From positions 1 to 53,385 of the forward strand of contig CAXKVV010000065.1 in the NCBI GenBank assembly GCA_964058805.1: DNA of 53,385 bases. Reading direction: 5' to 3'. Origin of the DNA: Schoenoplectus triqueter. Lineage: Eukaryota; Streptophyta; Magnoliopsida; Poales; Cyperaceae. The position numbers and the translations under genes are program-made. This document shows positions 1-12,541 of the stretch, piece after piece. Position 1 is the stretch's first letter. Every line of letters starts with the position of its first letter. A model generated the notes under the pieces. The model made no database searches. It was not told the DNA's origin and saw nothing but the letters and a program-made list of their open reading frames with translations.

Positions 1-582
1 AAAAGCCTGTTTCATATTTGAATGGTTAAAATCTGGACTTGAAAATGCACAATTTCAGAAGCAGGCCAGAGATAAAAGCCTATAATCTGCTATAAACAGC
101 CTTAAATTGCAAATTTGCAACTAATGTCTGGTTTGGTGAGCTTTTCAAATCCCATTGGCTGAGACCAGGCTCCAGACACTCGCTTGATCCATCAAGCTAT
201 ATGCTCAAATTGGCCGGTTCTCGTTGATTGAGCGTCGTCAGATTGATAATCCTTGGTGAATTTTGACCGTCCAATTTGGACGTAGGGTAAAACATTATTT
301 TAAAATACACCCGTATGACCGTATGACTGTATAAGTTAGTTTATATTTATACGGTGTGAAACGCATGCATAAAGATATATATATCTACATAATGAATAGC
401 ACGTGATATTAAAAAAATATTATATTAATCTGATAAAATTAATTATAAAATATAGTTATATAAAATTTTAAAATTATATTGATATTTTATTATATTTTTA
501 TTTTACATTAAAATATTTTAAAAATAAATGATCAATTTAAATATTTTAAGTACTTATTAAATACACATCATGCTATATAATT

Positions 583-585
<3 letters not shown>
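1..585. other. AT-rich intergenic DNA, nothing recognised
   Basis: No coding sequence, RNA gene or element ends were recognised here. The first 300 bases are of moderate GC; the rest is strongly AT-rich. Confidence 0.5.

Positions 586-643
<58 letters not shown>
586..643. repeat. (AT)n microsatellite
   Basis: An uninterrupted AT/TA dinucleotide run of about 58 bases (around 29 units). Such tracts are typically length-polymorphic in plants. Confidence 0.97.
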
Positions 644-646
<3 letters not shown>

Positions 647-1652
647 CATATTGTGTATGCCTTACGTAATAACTAACCACACTCATATTTTAAAACCATG
701 CGGCGTCCTTTGATAATGGATCTAGTACAGATGGTAATAAATCTGGTCTTTCTAAGAAAATGGCGCAGATTTAATTCTCAAAAATGACATATAATAAATA
801 ATATATATCGGATTTATAAAAACTCTATTTAATTAAGAAAAGCGTCCTTTGATCTCTCCGGTTTTTCTGGAATCCCAGTTTCGGAAAGACCGACTGGTGC
901 TTCTCCATAGCTGGGGAATAATTTCTTTTAGACTCGGTTTACGACTTTTTTATTTGCTTTTTAATTTATTCTTATTCTGTTGACTTTTACATTCAATCTT
1001 TCGGTTTGTAGAGGGCCACGATAATTTAAGAATATTTTCCTATTTTTGTATATAGATGTAATATTAAATCTTTTCACAATATGTAAAGCAGTCACGTTGT
1101 GCAATTATGAAACTTCCAAAAAACTTTAGAGCCCTTTTGGAGATTGTGGGTGGAAGAATTTATTTATTTAAAAAAAAGTATTTCTCAATGGAAGCTAAAT
1201 TTTTTTTTCAACAAACAGAAATAGAAAATTTCACTTTTTTTCTGCAAAATAACTTTTTAACTCTTTTAATACGAGTCACGTTTACTTTAATTTGTACGTT
1301 ATATTAAAAAGTCAACAACAAGTCACCTAAATAATAAAATAACTTGGACTTATCTATTTAATTGGAATTGGAAGAATATAGTGGAAACAAATGTTGAATT
1401 TAAAAATTTCTGATAAAGAAAACTTAAACTGTCACAATTATCTTTTTTTTAACAAAATTAAATAAAATACATATTTTAAGGAGAATTAAATATTGGTGAT
1501 GATTTTCTTAATTGTGTGCGCATGAAAAGCTACGGTTGGTATTTGACAGCCTACAAGCTGTAAACGAACTAACGAGTCAACGAATCAACAAGCTAGCTCG
1601 ACGGCTAACGAGACGATCTCGAACTAAGCCTTGTAGCTCAGAACCCTTTGTA
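644..1652. other. AT-rich intergenic DNA, nothing recognised
   Basis: Only short open frames of biased composition occur here. None has a recognisable motif or splice support, so no gene is called. Confidence 0.5.
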
Positions 1653-1728
1653 GAGACGAGCTGGCCCGTCCCGTTAACATTATGAGACGAGCTGGCCCGT
1701 CCCGTTAACATCATCATGAGACGAGTTT
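1653..1728. repeat. 31-bp tandem duplication rich in GAGACGAG
   Basis: A 28-base block starting GAGACGAGCTGGCCCGTC at 1653 recurs at 1684 (period 31), and a third partial copy starts near 1718. It lies in a GC-richer island (about 1540-1790) that looks like remnant transposon sequence, but no element ends could be fixed. Confidence 0.8.
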
Positions 1729-2459
1729 GAATTTAGGTCAACTCGTCTCGAGATCGTCTCCTATTGGTAGCAGTGACGGATCTAGGATTTTGATTAGGGG
1801 GGGACAATTATCGGATTGTAATGGCTTATCGGGTTCAAACCCATTAACTAATCGGGTACTAAATAAAAAAAATTAATAATTTAATACATATACTTAACTA
1901 ATAATTTTTTTATTAAATAATAATATTTTATATATTAAAATAATAATAAAATAAAGCTCAAAGTAATAGATAATCAAGTTGATGAACAAAGTTTTCGACT
2001 AAGTAACTTTATATTTTGATATCTTTGCATAATTATTTCATTATGCACGGTATTAAATATTTTTTCTTAATAAAAATAACCAGACAATTCAGGAGAAGAC
2101 AAAAAAAATTTCTAAAGAAGATCAATTACCAAAAAATACTATTTTTCAAAATCTCCCTAGATTACCTTGAGTCCGCCCTGATTGTAGGTGACCTGGTGCA
2201 ACGCGCAAGGCCGAGGGGCATCGCGAATAGCGCGAATAAATTTCCAATTATTCGGAGGTCTTTTTTAAAACTTGTCTGAGAAAAATAAAAAATAGTCTAA
2301 AGATCAAAGATGTACAGCCGTCAGCGAATTTCGCATCGTCTTCCTCCTCTTTTCCCATAAAAATTTCAATAGTCCAAACAAATAGGCAAATAGCGTTGTC
2401 ATCTCTAATCTCAGCAAACCTGTTCTGCGTTTTTCTCCCCCTCGCCCTTCCAAATTCAG
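1729..2459 (+). other. Upstream region and probable 5' leader of citrate synthase
   Basis: The proximal part (about 2280-2460) is pyrimidine-rich and ends in CAG followed by a good donor (gtgag), as expected for a 5' untranslated exon. The distal part (1770-2200) contains a GTGACGGATCTAGG-like start seen in plant transposon remnants, but no matching end. No TATA box can be assigned with confidence. Confidence 0.4.
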
Positions 2460-2704
2460 GTGAGAAAATGATAAAATACATTTGTTACTCTCTCTTTTTT
2501 CTCTCTCAATAGCAACACCACTCACAATATCACACAGTGTCACCGATAATTTCCCCCAAACTCCCTCTCCTCTCATTCCTTTGATCTTGGAGTAAGATAA
2601 CTGTAGAAACCCCAAATGTTTGCTCCAATTTTGAACTTTGTGCCCTGGTTTCCGAATTTTGACTGCTTTCCTTTTTTTTAACCTTTTCTTTTGTGTTTAT
2701 TCAG
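2460..2704 (+). other. Probable 5'-UTR intron of citrate synthase
   Basis: Donor CAG|gtgag at 2459/2460 and acceptor tttattcag at 2704, after a long T-rich tract, bound a 245-bp intron that ends 17 bases before the citrate synthase ATG. Inferred from splice signals only; cDNA would settle it. Confidence 0.55.
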
Positions 2705-2721
2705 GTCTTCACTGAACGGAA

Positions 2722-5700
2722 ATGGCGTTCTTTCGTTCTTTGTCTACTCTTTCTAAGTATCGCTCCCGCCTTGTAAGTTACCTATTTCAGCAGAATTTTT
2801 CAAATCAGAAAAGATTAAGAATTTTGTTATTGACTTCAGAAACTATAATGGTTCCTTTAAGTTCAATTAATGGGGTAATCGCTTTTTCATACTTCGTAGA
2901 CGAGTGTCCTGAACATGTGATTGATTAGTGAATAGTCGGCCATGAAAATTCAGTAAATAAAGATAACTCCACGCATATATACGGATTTTGGTGCCCTCTA
3001 TTACCTCAGTAAAATCTGAAAGAGTTTTATTTCAACAATAGTTCAGTATACATTTTTCAGTGTAACTCCATAATTGAAAGTTACCCTATTAAATGATAAA
3101 ATGTGCGAAAAAAATGAAAATGCTAGAAGACTGAACATCCATTTATTCTAGCTGTATCCTCCGTACCAAAGAGCCACATTTTCCTGTTAGTTAATGAGCT
3201 AGTAATCTGGCTATCTAATCATATATGTAACATTCACCTTAAAAGTTGTAAAGAAAAGAAACATGGTGTTGTTTTCTGTGCTTATATGCTATGATAGCTG
3301 CTTCTAGTCCTGAAATCCGAGGCAATTATTAAAGCTGATTAGGTGTCAAATTTGGCAGATTTTCCAGAACCTATCAGCGTGAGGTTGCTGTGAAGACAGG
3401 TTCCATTGGTCTTAATTTAAATTTACTTTTGATGGTTTTACTTCTGGATATAGGTTGAAAAAACTACATCACTGGGATCCGTCAGATGGCTCCAAATGCA
3501 GAGCTCTTCAGAGCTGGTTTGTGATTAAATTCTCAATTTATTGGGTTGGCTGCTTAGGTTTTAGTTTATGTCTTGTTTAGATTTGAAAAACTAACCCACA
3601 TATGATATCATATGCAGGATTTGAAATCTCAATTGAAGGAGCTCATTCCTGAGCAGCAGGTCACTTTTACTACTACTCTCATCCCCTTTCTCTCTCTTCC
3701 CTTCTCTCTTTCTTTCTCTGTTGCAGACATCCACGGAATCCTTTTGTGCAGTTGATGACGTACTTCATTTTTTTAATCTAGGATCGGTTGAAGAAAATAA
3801 AATCACAATATGGCAAGGTTCAACTTGGCAACATCACCACTGACATGGTAAATCAGATCTAAATTTGACATTTTTATTTTACTTTCATAAGTTCTATTTG
3901 GGCTTCTTCCTAACAAATATTACACTAATTTCGTTTTTGTGTTTTTATTTTGAAGGTGATAGGTGGAATGAGAGGAATGATTGGATTGCTGTGGGAGACA
4001 TCGTTGCTTGACCCTGAGGAAGTATGTTGTTCAAACATTTTGTTTAATTTTGTTAAGATCGAGTATTTCTTGCAGAAGAGGCCCTTTAATTTTTATCTGT
4101 TTTTGTTGTGAGAAAAGGGTATTAGGTTTAGGGGATTGTCAATTCCTGAATGCCAAAAGGTGTTGCCTGCAGCTATTGAGGGAGGTGAACCATTGCCTGA
4201 AGGTCTCCTTTGGCTTCTCTTGACTGGAAAGGTACAGTTAAAGATGCTTAATTAGTAAAATGCTATCTTTGTGCATTTTCTGAACAATGTGTATTATAGT
4301 TAGCTTATTAACCGTGAGACTATTGTTTCTGAATATTGCACCTATGTCTCTTACTAAACACATCGTTTACATGAATGCATCAATTAAGTTCATATTTTAT
4401 TTATTCATATTGTAGGTGCCAAGCAAGGAGCAAACCAGTGCTCTAACCAGCGAGTTGCATAGCCGCTGTAGAGTGCCAGGTTGTATAATATTTTCCTCTC
4501 TTTGTTCTTTGGCTGAATTCTGTTTGTTAAATTCTGAAGCAACTAATGATTCTCTCTCTTTTTTTTTTACTATGTAATGCATCAGACCATGTGTTCAATG
4601 CAATAGATGCTCTCCCAATTACGGCTCATCCAATGACTCAATTTGCCACTGGTGTAATGGCCCTTCAGGTAATTAGGAAATTAATCATGTATATTTATTC
4701 TATATTACCAGAGTAGCATTATTGTTATTATTAGTATTTAATCATCGTCTATAATTATTTCTTGTGTGGTATGTTATATCTCAAGCTCTTATTTATGTCC
4801 TTTTAAGAGTGCATCTATTATGAATACCTGTAAAAATGTTATTAAGATTGCTCTTTTAGAATCCCTCGCTGCATTTGTCCTCAAGGACACTTTTAAATTT
4901 TAGATGTTTGTGATGTAAATGTGGAAGTGTACCTTTAGATAATCAAGTCCCTTCTTTTTCAGCCTTTTTTTAAAAAAGAAAAATTGTGGCTGTTTTAGGT
5001 TGAGAGTGAATTCCAGAAGGCCTATGACAAGGGCATACACAAGACCAAGTAATATTCTTTATTTCTTTTGCTCATGCCATTATAATTGATAGAACTCTTT
5101 ACAACATTTTGCATACTATAGGTTTTGGGAACCAACATATGAGGATGTCATGAATTTGATTGCCCGTCTTCCAGTTGTGGCTTCATATGTTTATAGAAGG
5201 TACTAACTGAATTTTCTCCTAATATTGTACTCTGGTTCTTATGCACTTGTTAGTCACCACTTTTCGGTGAGATTTAGATTTATTTTTTGTCTGTAGTTTT
5301 TTCTTGGAGTTTGTGTTAAAGTTTTGACCAAAAGTCCAGGCCATAACGCTCAGGTAACTAGAAAAGGGTGATTCTGGTATATGGTTACTTTTGGTAGATT
5401 TGGTGTGCAGACTTTGTTGAAGCAATTTGATTGTCAGATATTCAGACTTGCTTGAATTTTGTGTAAGTTGTATATGCACAATAGTAACTCTATTTTTTTT
5501 TTGTTGCCATAGGATATTCAACGATGGGAAAGTTATTCCATCAGACAAATCTCTAGACTATGGCGCAAATTTCTCTCACATGCTAGGTTTTGATGACCCC
5601 AAAATGCTTGAATTAATGAGGCTTTATGTCACTATTCACACGTAATCTCTCTGCAATGTTGGTAAAAGATTGTATTTATTTATTTTGGCACTGTTTCTTG

Positions 5701-8700
5701 TGTGCCCACAAAGCCTAATATAAAGTTGTGTCGAAAAAGCAAGAAAGTAAAATATATAACCCTAATACATGTTTTTTACACTATCCACAAACTGATCATT
5801 CTCACCCTCTATGCACTGAGATTGATTAACAGCAGGCATTAGCTTGAGCATCTTTTGTTGAAAGTAGGGAATTAATGCTACAAGTAATTATCTAATGTGG
5901 AGATCTTATTGAGGCACATGTAACTGCCACAGTTACTTTATTTTTGTCGAGATGTTAACTATCTGTATTTTGAACAATTTCTCAGTGACCATGAAGGTGG
6001 AAATGTCAGTGCACATACAGCTCATCTAGTAAGTTTTATCAAAAATTCTTTGGTTTTCAATATCTTGTTGAGAAAAGTATTTTTAAAGAGCATAGATGGG
6101 TGTGCTTCATTAGGATCAACTTCTGAAGGGTTTGATGGCCTTAACTTAATGCATGGGTCAATTGTTAGTTCTGCATAATTTCTGGTTCCAAAAGCAATAA
6201 ATCAATTGTGGGATCATTTTTTTTTTACCAGAGATTCTCAAGTTTCTATTAGAGATGTATATGCCAACAGAAAGAGCTTTATTATCATTTAGAATGTTAG
6301 AAACAAACTTTGGTACATTGTTGTAAAGATTGAAATGAGAGAGGTACAGTAACTAACATGCATATATGAAAATTTGGTTTCAGGTTGGAAGTGCTTTATC
6401 AGACCCCTACCTTTCTTTTGCAGCTGCACTGAATGGCCTGGCTGGGCCCCTCCATGGCCTCGCCAACCAGGTACATATTTTGAATTACTGACATATTTCC
6501 CTAGTATGAAAAATAGCTGCCTTTTAGAACTACAATTTTTCAACTGATTTATCGCTTCATCTCATTAACTTCTTATGCTATTATCTTAAGAGTAAAATAT
6601 AGTATGTTTTTTGTATGGGTGTTTACTTGCCTGAATTTTTGTTTCTGATTGTGCAGGAAGTGTTGCTGTGGATAAAATCAGTAGTAGAAGAGTGTGGTGA
6701 GAACATAAGCAAGGAGCAGCTTAAGGATTATGTATGGAAAACTCTCAATAGTGGCAAGGTCGGTACTCATCTTTGGAAATTTATCTGTTTCACCTATTTA
6801 TTATGAATTTTATGAATTGTTCAACCTCAATCTGTTCTTTAGAGTAACATTCAGCATTATGCATATATGTAACTAACTGCAACAATACTTTTGGGTGCTT
6901 ACAAAAGAGCCTCAACTTGCAGAACCAAGGTATTGCAATAAAAAATTCTGTATAAACCTCGGCTCATCATTTCAAATTAATTGGACTGTGACTATTTTAA
7001 ACATGTTTCATCCTTGATAATTGATTTAACTCGTTTTCTACTAAACCAAAAGCAATTTCTATCAAGTAAGAAATATTTTGGAGAAACAAATGGAATGTTT
7101 TTCAATCTCACTGATATAATGGTTTCAGTTTTATTCTAATCATAGTAAGCAAAATGCTTGACTGGGAAAGATGTTGTGTGTGTAATCTGAAAAAAAATCC
7201 TATGATATATCTAATTGATACCCATTTACTACTTTCAGGTGGTACCTGGATTTGGTCATGGAGTGCTACGCAAAACTGACCCCCGATACACATGCCAAAG
7301 AGAGTTTGCTTTGAAACATTTACCGCAAGACCCTTTGTTCCAACTGGTATGTTCCTTTATATCAATTATAGGGATCCGATTTGGGAATTCCATTATTTTC
7401 GATTTTAAGTATGCCTTACTCTGGATATCGTATTTTCAGGTCTCAAAGTTGTATGAAGTTGTCCCCCCTGTTCTCACAGAGCTCGGCAAGGTATATTCAA
7501 TGACATCCTCTAATAATTTTACTCTATTTTCCATCTTATTTAATGTTGATATGAGGTTTACTCTATTTGTATAAATTTATTTTATCTTGGTAATATAATT
7601 GACTAGACCATAAAAACCAATGCAAAAATGTTGATATGAAGTTTACTCTATAAGTTTACTAGGCCAATCTCATTCTTTCATTTATTTTGGTCTATGATAA
7701 ACCAATGCAAATATCTATACTATTATATAAAGCAGCTAAGAATTGGACGGGTCCATTTTTTGTCATTTCCTTCAATTTTTTTATATTCCAAAACACCCCT
7801 CATCTAATGATTTATATTAATTTTGACTAATCAGACGAACACGATAGCGTCCATTATTTTGTATTCCTCTCCATTTCTTTGCCATATAGGAGGAAAGAAA
7901 TTAAAGGTTGAGAGAAATCATGCGAAATTATATCTGATATAGCATCTATAATTGATCTTGTAATTGATTTTGCATTTATTGATCTTTTCCATATTAGAAT
8001 GACGTACATATTATCATGTGATATTTTTCTATATCTAAATAAAAAAATTTGTTGCAACGCGCGGGTACACAACTAGTAGTCATTAAATAACAAGTAATCG
8101 CTTTTCGTCATATTATAAGTGGTTGCTGATAAGTTATTGTTTATCATTTACTTTTAGTAGATGCAGTTTAATTTCGATGAACAACAATAAAAAATTTTCT
8201 TCAGAATATAAATCTGATAAGTGTTAATTAAATAAATGAATCTAAGTAAATTATTCATATTATTTTCATAAACATTTATTGCAAGGTAATTGGAAAGCAG
8301 TAACTTTTAGGTGGAATCTGACTCTGTGATCAAATAAAATTAATACCTGTTTGTGTTTGATTGTTCAGGTCAAGAACCCATGGCCCAATGTAGACGCCCA
8401 TAGTGGGGTTCTCTTGAACCACTTCGGTCTCTCTGAAGCCAGGTCAGTATTTTATTTTGGACTACACATTCAATGGTTGATCCATTTGTCATTTTGTTTT
8501 ATTATTATCAATTTTTTGTGTACTTAAACATGGGCCTATAGGTGAGTCTTCACTGAACTTTGACCTGATGCATTACCATTAGCATGAGATTGCATATAGC
8601 ACAGAACCATCATATGTTACTGTAATGTTATGTTACATTCTTACTGCAGGTATTACACAGTTCTCTTTGGTGTTTCACGAAGCATTGGAATCGGATCTCA

Positions 8701-8922
8701 GGTCAGATATTTCTTTCATAGCCCTAGTGTTTGCAAACTTGCACAATTCCCCTAGCTGTTCAAAACAACACTGAAGTGAAAGAGTGTGAAACAAGAGGAC
8801 TTACATTGTTGAATTATCTTTTGTAACAGTTGGTGTGGGACCGTGCTCTTGGTCTGCCATTGGAGAGGCCGAAGAGTGTGACCATGGATTGGCTTGAGAA
8901 GCATTGTGCAAAATCCACCTGA
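2722..8922 (+). CDS. CSY4: Citrate synthase, mitochondrial (19 coding exons)
   Basis: Condenses acetyl-CoA and oxaloacetate to citrate, the entry step of the TCA cycle, in the mitochondrial matrix. Coding exons: 2722-2772, 3454-3516, 3618-3659, 3782-3847, 3956-4021, 4118-4231, 4416-4479, 4586-4668, 4999-5048, 5122-5199, 5513-5641, 5986-6028, 6384-6470, 6657-6758, 7239-7346, 7440-7490, 8369-8442, 8650-8701, 8830-8922. All have GT-AG borders and join in frame to 1416 nt (471 aa), close to the family length. The N-terminus ([17 protein letters not shown]) is Arg/Ser-rich like a mitochondrial presequence. Catalytic residues expected for the family are His307 (GPLHGLAN), His353 (PGFGHGVLR) and Asp408 (NVDAHSG). 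No frame break was seen. The gene symbol follows the Arabidopsis mitochondrial enzyme. Parts of exons 6-9 recur inverted in the DUF6598 repeat units. Confidence 0.96.
7714..8076 (+). mobile_element. Non-autonomous Helitron in a citrate synthase intron
   Basis: The 5' end reads TCTATACTATTATATAAAGC, matching the plant Helitron start (TC...CTATTA). The 3' end has the GC-rich CGCGCGGGTACACAA block followed by CTAG. The flanking bases are A on the left and T on the right, as expected for AT insertion without a target duplication. It is 363 bp, codes for nothing, and lies in the same direction as the host gene between coding exons 16 and 17. Confidence 0.82.
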
Positions 8923-10787
8923 TTCCCATTCCTTTCTTCTTTTTCACTATTTTCAGAGATATCTTGAATGTTTGACTGCACATGGCAATTTTGTAATAAG
9001 TACACTTCCTTGTTGAGGGAGTATACAGAAGTGGTGCTGAGAGCTCCTGATGAGCGCCACAAAACTTGTAGGTTAGCAATTGGTTTCAACTTGCAACTAA
9101 ATAATAGATTTTGGTGATGACGGCTGATTGCTCTGCTTAATCAATAGTCAATTAGTCATACATTTGTCTGATATCAGTCTTTACGTCCAACAGGCGGCGT
9201 GCTATTGCTAGTCATACACCAATGCATTGTTCTCCGTGAAATGGAAGTGATAGAGATCCATTTTTTTGTTTGTTTTTGTTTTATATTTCTAATTATTTAT
9301 TTGAGGTCTATATTATCGGATCAAAATCGAGTTACAATCCTAATTTCAATAAAGAACGTGCTCTGAGATCACCCAACGCTTTCTATTGCTAAGAGTTCAA
9401 AAATTATGGTAATAGAAGTTAGATCAACTTATGCTATGAATTGTAAAGAAGTGTCATTCATTTATTAATCAATAGCAATAATTTTTATTTATTAATCTCT
9501 CTTCTCTATTCACATAAAAGAAGTTTATTTTAACCATCTGACTTAAAATTGGACGGTCTAAAATTATTTTGATTCATAACTGAATCTCCCATTAGTTAGT
9601 AAATGAAAATTTATGAACCAGCTTGATTTTTTTTTAAATAAGAACAATAAATGAATTCTCCTAATAAAAAATATAAAAAGAATAAAGAAAATAGAGAATA
9701 AGGGGCAAACAAAATAGAAGACAACTTTCGTTGTTCCGTTCGAAACCGAATTTTCTGTGGACAGTAAATTTATGTCAACACATTAGTTTAATAAATTATT
9801 ATTTAGTATAAACTCAGATACTGAACTAATCCGTATAATAGAGGACAAAAAAAAATATTAAAATTATTTAAGTGGGCTAATTTGAATGGAAAGAGAAAAA
9901 AGATTGATTCAACAACTCGCTGGAAATTGCTCCCCCAGGGCGGTGTTTTGGACACTAAAAATTTCTCTCCGAACACTAAAATCATACTTTTTGGATAATA
10001 ATACCCTGCTGATTTGGTACAAACTCCAGTCATTCCAGTTAATAGTAACCTTTTATTTATTTTTTATTTTTCTCTTAACAGCCACATCCGACCAGCAGTT
10101 AGCAGTCTCCTTGATTATTTTTGTTTCCTTAACAGCCATATCCTGGAAGAACACAACAAAAAAAAGTTGAAATTTTAGAAGTACTAAATTTTCAAATACA
10201 TATAATCCATCGACAAAACTAAATAGATATTAAAATATGGATAACCATATCTGTACGAATTACAATTAAATCTTTATGCTATGTTAAATATATTGTGTAA
10301 CTAATTAGAACACTAGTTACAATTGTTAGTTGAATAATTAAAATAAAATAATCTGAGTTTGTTAGTCATGACAAATTTGAAAGTAACGAGTTAAATAAAG
10401 TGTATATCTAACTGTATTGAATTGTTTTGTGCGTCACTTTGGTTTATTTGTATTTATTATTATTTTAGAGAGCATATTGATAAACTTTTGGCCCAATAAA
10501 AACTAACGCATCAATATTTGTAAAAAAAGATCAAATCATGAGAAGAAGAAAATACAGTTTGGCTTTAGGCTTTAGCAGATTTTTCCGATCCTTTAATTTT
10601 ATATTTTGATATTTAAAGCATGTGGCTCAGTGGTGGTCATATTTTCATAAGCTTTTTTTAGATGATTATTTCACAAATGAGGGCAATCCTGTCACTTAAT
10701 AAACTCGCAGGTGTCCGGAGTGTTTTTCAATCTGCCCGAAGCGGCCCCCTCCCCACAGATTCTATTCCTTCCCCTTCCCTTCCCCTC
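8923..10787. other. 3' UTR of citrate synthase, then intergenic DNA
   Basis: The first roughly 200-250 bases after the stop are likely 3' UTR; an AATAAA lies near 9348 but is not clearly placed as the poly(A) signal. The rest is AT-rich with no recognised gene or element. Around 10735-10800 the composition turns GC/pyrimidine-rich as the first repeat unit is approached. Confidence 0.5.
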
Positions 10788-11049
10788 CCAACGCGGCGGC
10801 CATTCGAGGGTTTTTTTTCAGGTACTTCACCTATGCTGAATCTCTAGCTTCGCTAAGTTCATTTCAATTCTCTATGGTTTTTTCCGTTGTTTCCGATATT
10901 TAAGGTAAGGTTTTCATGGCGGGACGGAATTTTGATTTCGAATTTGAAGGATTTTTTTTCGTCTTAATATCGGTTTAAGATTAAGGCAATCCAATTATTC
11001 ACGTATACCAATTAGAACCTGCTTGATGGCCATTTTTTTCGACAGAAAC

Positions 11050-11532
11050 TGTCAGCACTTGACTCAGTTTCAAACTTAACCAGACCAAACGCTCAGTCTG
11101 AACAAAGAAGCTCTTTTAATCCTTCCGGCAGGGAGACAACTGGGGCAGCCTATACTTAAAACCTGGTCAGTCGTTGAAGATGGGACCCGCTTCAACGACA
11201 ATTCAATTAACGGGCAGGGCGCTATTCCGTTAATTGAATCTCAACGGTCGAAGACTAACTGAAGCTGACATCACAGCCCGATAATCTATTGAATAGAATT
11301 CTTTATTAAATCTTGTAACTTTGGTTTCTACAAGCATCGTTTATAAAAGGGCAAAACTTGTACGTTTGGATTATGTGATTAAGGAGGAAAAGTGTGAATT
11401 CCACCAACTCAATTTGGTTCCAATTGGCTCAGTTGTTATTCTTCTTAAAATTACTTCTGCTAATGTGTGTAATTCTTGAGTTTTGTTGTTAATTCAACGT
11501 AATTCCGCTATTAAACACTCAGTAGTGTTACA
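11050..11532 (+). repeat. 5' LTR of the truncated retrotransposon
   Basis: Starts TGTCAGC and ends TTACA, giving TG...CA termini, and is 483 bp. A TATAAAAG box lies at about 11342. Two adjacent perfect hairpins occur at 11171-11198 (9-bp stem) and 11201-11239 (13-bp stem, 13-nt loop). Confidence 0.82.
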
Positions 11533-11534
11533 AT

Positions 11535-11546
11535 TGGTATCAGAGC
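11535..11546 (+). promoter_or_regulatory. Primer-binding site (tRNA-iMet)
   Basis: TGGTATCAGAGC, two bases after the LTR end, is the standard complement of the plant initiator Met tRNA 3' end used to prime reverse transcription. Confidence 0.92.
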
Positions 11547-12541
11547 ATCAAGATTGCATCTGGGCTTTTCTTTTCATCGTGCCATGACTCATACTATCAA
11601 GAATAGTTCATCTTCTACTTCTGATGAAGTACACATTCCTCCGCTGGACTGGGAGAATCGTGTAGATGACATTTCTACTGTTATGCACGATCTCTCTACT
11701 CGCCTGACCGCCACTGATTTTAGGTCGATCAGCTCAATTCTCAAGTAGACCAAATTTAGCAAATCACTGCTAAACAATTTTCTGACGAAGAATATTATTT
11801 GTTGGGTTTTTTAAGTGGGTTGAAAGATGAAATCGCTGATGTTGTGCTGTTATATAACCCCTCCACATTAAAACAATCCTACAATTTAGCAAGACAAATG
11901 AAGAGGCTGTGGAAAGTCAAACAAGAATGCTCAAACCACTTGCCAAATCTTCTTCTTATGCTTCTGCTGTTCCTTCCAAACCTTTTCCATCTACAATTGA
12001 TAAATCTTTCCCTGTCACTACTGAATACTGATATTACTAAGATCCAAAACTCTACCACTTCTAGTCCTTTATCCTTAGATTAAAAAAAAAAGCTCTAGGA
12101 TTATGTTTTCGATATAAAGATAAGTATTTTGCTGGCCATAAATGTAAAAATAAAGTGCTTCATGTTTTGGAAGAAGAAGACTTCCAAGATTAGGTTGATT
12201 GTACTCCTATAGAACCACCAAATGAAGTCTCTAGCACTACACCTTCTGATGACCCAACTATTATTACAATGTGTGCATCTCAGCTTCTTTCTACAAATAA
12301 AACTCTTAAATTTAAAGGACAAATTGGCTCTCTTGCTATCTTAGCTATGCTTGACAGTGGAAGTACACATTCTTATATTCACCCCTCTATTGTAAACCGT
12401 TTGAATTTACCTACTGTCTCTTCTTCTCCACTCACTGTCATTATAGCCAATGGGGCTAAATTGACTACAACTCTTCTCGGCTCACAATTATCATTTCAAT
12501 TACAATCTCATACCTTTCAAGCAGATTTAAGAGTTTTATGA

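Larger units (their letters stand above)
11050..12541 (+). mobile_element. Truncated Ty3-like LTR retrotransposon (5' LTR, gag, protease)
   Basis: Contains a 5' LTR, a tRNA-iMet primer-binding site and decayed gag-protease coding sequence. Gag pieces include WENRVDDISTVMHDLSTRLT and FLSGLKDEIADVVLLYNPST. The zinc-knuckle relic (CFRYKDKYFAGHKC) has lost one Cys. The aspartic protease part has the active-site motif LDSGSTHSYI. Reading is broken by a stop after the first gag segment (11746) and by frame changes. The element ends abruptly in the protease; there is no reverse transcriptase, integrase or 3' LTR. Comparison with unit B shows it replaced the equivalent of about 37061-37548. Confidence 0.85.

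Noticed and set aside
586..643. AT tract as a possible replication origin or matrix-attachment site
   Set aside because: It is a simple dinucleotide run with no other supporting signal.
1771..2200. Possible transposon starting GTGACGGATCTAGGATTTTG
   Set aside because: The start looks like ends seen in plant DNA-element remnants, but no matching inverted end or target duplication could be located.
2016..2279. 87-aa plus-strand open frame upstream of citrate synthase
   Set aside because: Low-complexity Lys/Phe/Ile composition, no motif, lies in AT-rich DNA.
11589..11777. Minus-strand open frame in the retrotransposon
   Set aside because: It is opposite recognisable gag sequence on the plus strand.
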